This document shows, one piece after another, positions 35,613 through 37,740 of a DNA stretch of 37,740 bases (positions are counted from its first letter, which is position 1; each line of letters opens with the position of its first letter). Origin of the DNA: a virus; IMG/VR virus record IMGVR_UViG_3300035670_000637, positions 1-37,740 of that record; one strand, written 5' to 3'. A program made the position numbers and the translations under genes. The notes beneath the pieces are model-generated. The model made no database searches, was not told the origin of the DNA, and saw only the letters and a list, made by a program, of their open reading frames with translations.

Positions 35613-35703
35613 GGATCTACGGACATCGAAGTATCGGATGCGAGTTGTTGTTAGCAAAAAGAAAAAGCAACCTAAACACAAGGAACGGTATGATGTATCA
35701 TGA
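35581..35703 (+). CDS. 40-residue basic conserved phage protein
   Basis: A short frame starting inside the previous gene's acidic tail. The product MKARKRNLVAKDLRTSKYRM then RVVVSKKKKQPKHKER matches a tiny, very widespread phage protein with an RNxVAKDLRT core and a Lys-rich tail. Function unknown; probably nucleic-acid or ribosome associated by charge. It overlaps the next gene by 14 nt. Confidence 0.75.
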   Translation: MKARKRNLVAKDLRTSKYRMRVVVSKKKKQPKHKERYDVS

Positions 35704-35995
35704 GAACATGGGTCCACGTCAAAGCATTGCTTCAGAGTTGTTGGATACCATTCGCTTTGGTGATCTTGACCGCATTCGTGGTGCAGGTAGTTATGCTAAG
35801 AAAAGTCTTGACAATGGTGACGCATATGTGATACCTTTTGGAAAGTCTAAAGAATTTTATGGTGCAGTCCTTGTTCATACACCTAAAAGCATTGAGGTTA
35901 AATACATACAAAACAAAAAGACACGGAGCGTTAAATTCAAACGCTTATACGAAGTAAAACAATTTTTCTGTAAAGAGTTAGTTCATGGAATTTAA
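35690..35995 (+). CDS. Hypothetical protein
   Basis: 102 residues from the first ATG at 35690 (35693 equally possible), with AAGGAA 5 nt upstream. The N-terminus is helical (GPRQSIASELLDTIRFGDLD), the rest a beta-rich domain (DGDAYVIPFGKSKEFYGAVL-like order, SIEVKYIQNKKTRSVKFKRL). I recognise no family. Overlaps both neighbours. Confidence 0.65.
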   Translation: MMYHENMGPRQSIASELLDTIRFGDLDRIRGAGSYAKKSLDNGDAYVIPFGKSKEFYGAVLVHTPKSIEVKYIQNKKTRSVKFKRLYEVKQFFCKELVHGI

Positions 35996-36248
35996 GTGGA
36001 AAGAAACACCTCAAATGAGTTACTTATACCGAGAATCAGATGGTAGAGTTCTCGGTGCAGTATGGCATTACACTATGAATAGTGCAGTGTATAGTTCTAA
36101 AATTTTTACTGAAACATTTCCTTTCACGAATGAATGCGAAAAGTTTTTAGGTCACTACATTACCGAATCAGCAGCAAAGCGATCCGTAGAAGCATATTGG
36201 ATGAAGCAGTCAAACACTCTTGAATACCACACGGATATCATTGAATGA
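35985..36248 (+). CDS. Conserved small phage protein
   Basis: 87 residues. Contains YLYRESDGRVLGAVWHYTMN, YSSKIF and GHYITESAAKRSVEAYWMKQ. The pattern of an 'ESDGrv.G.v' hairpin followed by 'LG.Yi....Ak..vE.yW' is common in small phage proteins of unknown function. Its ATG lies inside the previous gene; ATGA links it to the next. Confidence 0.7.
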   Translation: MEFKWKETPQMSYLYRESDGRVLGAVWHYTMNSAVYSSKIFTETFPFTNECEKFLGHYITESAAKRSVEAYWMKQSNTLEYHTDIIE

Positions 36249-36565
36249 AAAAGAAAAGATTACTCAAAGCAGATACAGTCAATCCTGAAATCAAACAGCG
36301 AATCAAGCAACTCAGATCCGTGATGTTGATTCATTCTTGTTTGTATTATGAATTGAATGACAGTGTTATGTCGGATCATGAATGGCAACGATTAGCAGAT
36401 GAGTTAACAGAATTACAGACTAAGTATCCTGATGAATGTACTATGAATTTTTATGATCAATGGTTTGAGAATTGGGACGGCAGTACAGGATATCATTTGC
36501 CACTCCGTGATCCTTGGGTATACGGTAAAGCACAATACATGAGCAAATTATATAAAGGAATGTGA
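36245..36565 (+). CDS. LigA domain-Ia-like protein
   Basis: 106 residues. RQLRSVMLIHSCLYYELNDS and VMSDHEWQRLADELTELQTKYP follow the YY.....S D.E.D.L...L..LE..YP pattern of the N-terminal domain Ia of NAD-dependent DNA ligase. The rest of the ligase (adenylation, OB, BRCT) is absent, so it cannot ligate on its own. Such stand-alone proteins are frequent in phages and may bind NAD or NMN; that is inference. Confidence 0.7.
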   Translation: MKKKRLLKADTVNPEIKQRIKQLRSVMLIHSCLYYELNDSVMSDHEWQRLADELTELQTKYPDECTMNFYDQWFENWDGSTGYHLPLRDPWVYGKAQYMSKLYKGM

Positions 36566-36566
36566 C

Positions 36567-36728
36567 ATGCTCTGGGCAGTTATAAATTTTATTGCAGCAT
36601 GGTATTTTTGGACAGTATCTAAAGCAGCATTTGAAGCTAGAGAAAATTTCTCTGGTTGGACATGTATTTTTATCAGTGCATTAAACTTTGCTTCAGCAAT
36701 GAGCACCATTACACCACCTATGAAATAA
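36567..36728 (+). CDS. 53-residue membrane protein
   Basis: A short frame starting 1 nt after the previous stop, with AAGGAA upstream. Two hydrophobic stretches (LWAVINFIAAWYFW and WTCIFISALNFASAM) flank a polar turn, ending TPPMK. Similar short proteins ending in P-P-x-K occur in other phages. Probably a helical hairpin in the inner membrane; function unknown. Confidence 0.65.
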   Translation: MLWAVINFIAAWYFWTVSKAAFEARENFSGWTCIFISALNFASAMSTITPPMK

Positions 36729-36731
36729 GGA

Positions 36732-36917
36732 ATGATGATGAGAAATGAAATGAGAGAATGGCTACAAAATCGTGTACAGAGTTTACGTGAAGGTAAGCAG
36801 ACGATGGATCAAATTGAAATAGATTATTACGACCATTTCTTTGAAGTGCATTCAGATATTCTTGAGACACTTTGGATTCAAGTTATGGAGGGTGAATTTG
36901 CATCATCCCAATCCTGA
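36732..36917 (+). CDS. Small helical hypothetical protein
   Basis: 61 residues with three consecutive ATGs (36732, 36735 and, after AGA AAT, GAA, another at 36747); AAGGA directly precedes the first. The product is acidic and helical: EMREWLQNRVQSLREGKQTM, DQIEIDYYDHFFEVHSDILE. No family recognised. It overlaps the next gene. Confidence 0.6.
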   Translation: MMMRNEMREWLQNRVQSLREGKQTMDQIEIDYYDHFFEVHSDILETLWIQVMEGEFASSQS

Positions 36918-37119
36918 TTGCGACCGTCATTGTAAATTTGTTTATGGATATAGCATGACTACTTCCATGTACTACAATCCTGTCTATGATCGACATGGTA
37001 ACAATTTAAATCCAGACGGCAACATTACAAGTGGAACCATTGACTGTATAGAGTGTCATAAACGGTGGTCATACTCTACACAATATGGTAAAACAACATT
37101 TAGTGAGGTTATACAATGA
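36898..37119 (+). CDS. Conserved phage zinc-ribbon-like protein, TTG start
   Basis: 73 residues from a TTG at 36898, which sits 6 nt after GGAGG; a GTG at 36892 would be too close to that site, and the ATG at 36841 lies deep in the previous gene. It reads HHPNPDCDRHCKFVYGYSMT, YYNPVYDRHGNNLNPDGN and CIECHKRW: two Cys pairs that could bind Zn. The YD.HGNN.NPD segment is shared with many phage proteins. Function unknown. Confidence 0.7.
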   Translation: MHHPNPDCDRHCKFVYGYSMTTSMYYNPVYDRHGNNLNPDGNITSGTIDCIECHKRWSYSTQYGKTTFSEVIQ

Positions 37120-37157
37120 ACAACTACGAAAAACATGATAAAACGAAAAGGTAAATC

Positions 37158-37415
37158 ATGGCTTACATTATGCGGAATGGTGATATTGTACCTGTAGCAA
37201 TACCTGTAGGTAAGAGAATCAAAATTGGATCAATGTACAATCCACCTAAAGAAAACTATGTTGCGAACGATCAACTCTGGATACAAGACATCTTTACATT
37301 CAACCAGATTCCTTGGTATGCAATTAAAAATAGAATGCTCAAATATTTTATCTACTTTATATTTTGGGCGAGTGTAACTTATTCAATGGCAATGCTTGCG
37401 AGGTTCTATGGCTAA
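37158..37415 (+). CDS. Small protein with C-terminal membrane helix
   Basis: 85 residues. Polar N-terminal part (MAYIMRNGDIVPVAIPVGKR, QLWIQDIFTFNQIPWYAIKN) and one hydrophobic helix at about 62-82 (YFIYFIFWASVTYSMAMLA). Tail-anchored inner-membrane topology is likely. No family recognised. The stop overlaps the following gene by 8 nt. Confidence 0.6.
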   Translation: MAYIMRNGDIVPVAIPVGKRIKIGSMYNPPKENYVANDQLWIQDIFTFNQIPWYAIKNRMLKYFIYFIFWASVTYSMAMLARFYG

Positions 37416-37608
37416 AGAAATCGGCAAAAGGTATTGGATAGATCCACCTGAAGGATGGAGATACGGCTTTCCTAAAATCTATCCGAACGACGGAAAAAAG
37501 AATGTACATGAGTGGTTAGTTGAGAATGGATATCCGCAAGAGAAAATAGACTATCTTGGTAGATTATTTTTTACACGGTCATGGGAAGCTGAAGATGGCG
37601 AAGAATGA
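37408..37608 (+). CDS. Conserved small phage protein
   Basis: 66 residues from the ATG at 37408, preceded by GAGG. The start MAKEIGKRYWIDPPEGWRYG and FPKIYPNDGKKNVHEWLVEN are shared with a common small protein of T4-like and other phages (YWIDPP.GW.YGFPK). Function unknown. The next gene starts inside its end. Confidence 0.75.
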   Translation: MAKEIGKRYWIDPPEGWRYGFPKIYPNDGKKNVHEWLVENGYPQEKIDYLGRLFFTRSWEAEDGEE

Positions 37609-37740
37609 GGACACAGAATTACAGTTAGCATTTGATGATACAATGGACTATTTGGATCGTGCATTGCTTCAGCATCATCCGTATGCTTTAGCAGCAGTCA
37701 TGGTGAACTTAGGCTTTTCGTTATATAAAAGTTCATTGAG
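37595..37740 (+). CDS. Hypothetical protein, 3' partial
   Basis: A frame from the ATG at 37595 that stays open to the window edge (48 residues seen). It reads MAKNEDTELQLAFDDTMDYL then ALLQHHPYALAAVMVNLGFS, an acidic helical protein. The end lies outside the window. The family cannot be judged from this part. Confidence 0.55.
   Translation, partial: MAKNEDTELQLAFDDTMDYLDRALLQHHPYALAAVMVNLGFSLYKSSL

Noticed and set aside
37116-37154. 12-codon frame between two small genes
   Set aside because: Too short to support; may only couple translation between neighbours.
1-37740. CRISPR arrays, insertion sequences, integrases, homing endonucleases, attachment sites
   Set aside because: No regularly spaced repeats, transposase or integrase motifs, or HNH/GIY-YIG/LAGLIDADG motifs were seen on either strand.

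Overview
The window is one contiguous piece of a lytic, T4-superfamily (myovirus-type) bacteriophage genome, AT-rich and almost fully coding, with genes mostly packed head-to-tail in ATGA/TAATG overlaps. Evidence for a T4-like phage: a gp61-type DNA primase, class Ia ribonucleotide reductase NrdA/NrdB, ThyX, a RuvC-like resolvase, a ClpP-like protease, a T4 Rnh/FEN-type 5' nuclease next to a DUF6433-type protein, T4-style late promoter boxes (TATAAATA), and structural proteins of the kinds found in marine and freshwater T4-like phages. No photosynthesis genes are present, so a cyanobacterial host is not indicated. Lipoproteins with lipoboxes and spanin-like genes point to a Gram-negative host. 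The host is otherwise not determinable from the sequence.

Layout. 1-5.8 kb: structural/scaffold genes, including two modular, charged, low-complexity prohead-type proteins, a HAD nucleotidase, and virion proteins. 5.8-7.3 kb: a membrane/lipoprotein cassette that looks like spanins and associated lysis or envelope functions. 7.3-15.4 kb: the nucleotide and replication operon (primase, ThyX, NrdA, NrdB, resolvase, ClpP), started by a sigma70-type promoter overlaid by a perfect inverted repeat, then two glycosyltransferase-like genes and a lone tRNA(CAT). 15.4-18.15 kb: small conserved hypotheticals and a GH19-type endolysin. 18.15-23.46 kb: an eight-gene minus-strand block encoding almost only exported or membrane proteins, headed by an Asn-rich repeat protein. 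23.5-29.4 kb: plus-strand genes including a cysteine-free glutaredoxin-like protein, RNase H/FEN and many small conserved phage proteins. 29.4-34.26 kb: a promoter-rich leader and a 24-gene tRNA array, interrupted by a ~500-nt structured RNA region, a second ~200-nt structured spacer, an envelope protein, a phosphoesterase, and a rubrerythrin/rubredoxin pair. 34.26-37.74 kb: small accessory genes.

The 25 tRNA genes together cover all 20 amino acids, so the phage carries a nearly self-sufficient decoding set. The metabolic operon supplies dNTPs (RNR + ThyX) for replication by its own primase and nucleases.

The most unusual signals are: (1) three long hairpins with compensatory base changes tiled between tRNA-Ile and tRNA-Asp, whose arms run into the neighbouring tRNA ends, suggesting an undescribed or GOLLD/ROOL-like ornate RNA; (2) an endolysin leader in which a late promoter sits on the 5' arm of a hairpin that hides the ribosome binding site, the same logic as T4 gene e; (3) a promoter placed so that its own transcript should escape the terminator that blocks upstream read-through; (4) the exported Asn-rich minus-strand operon.
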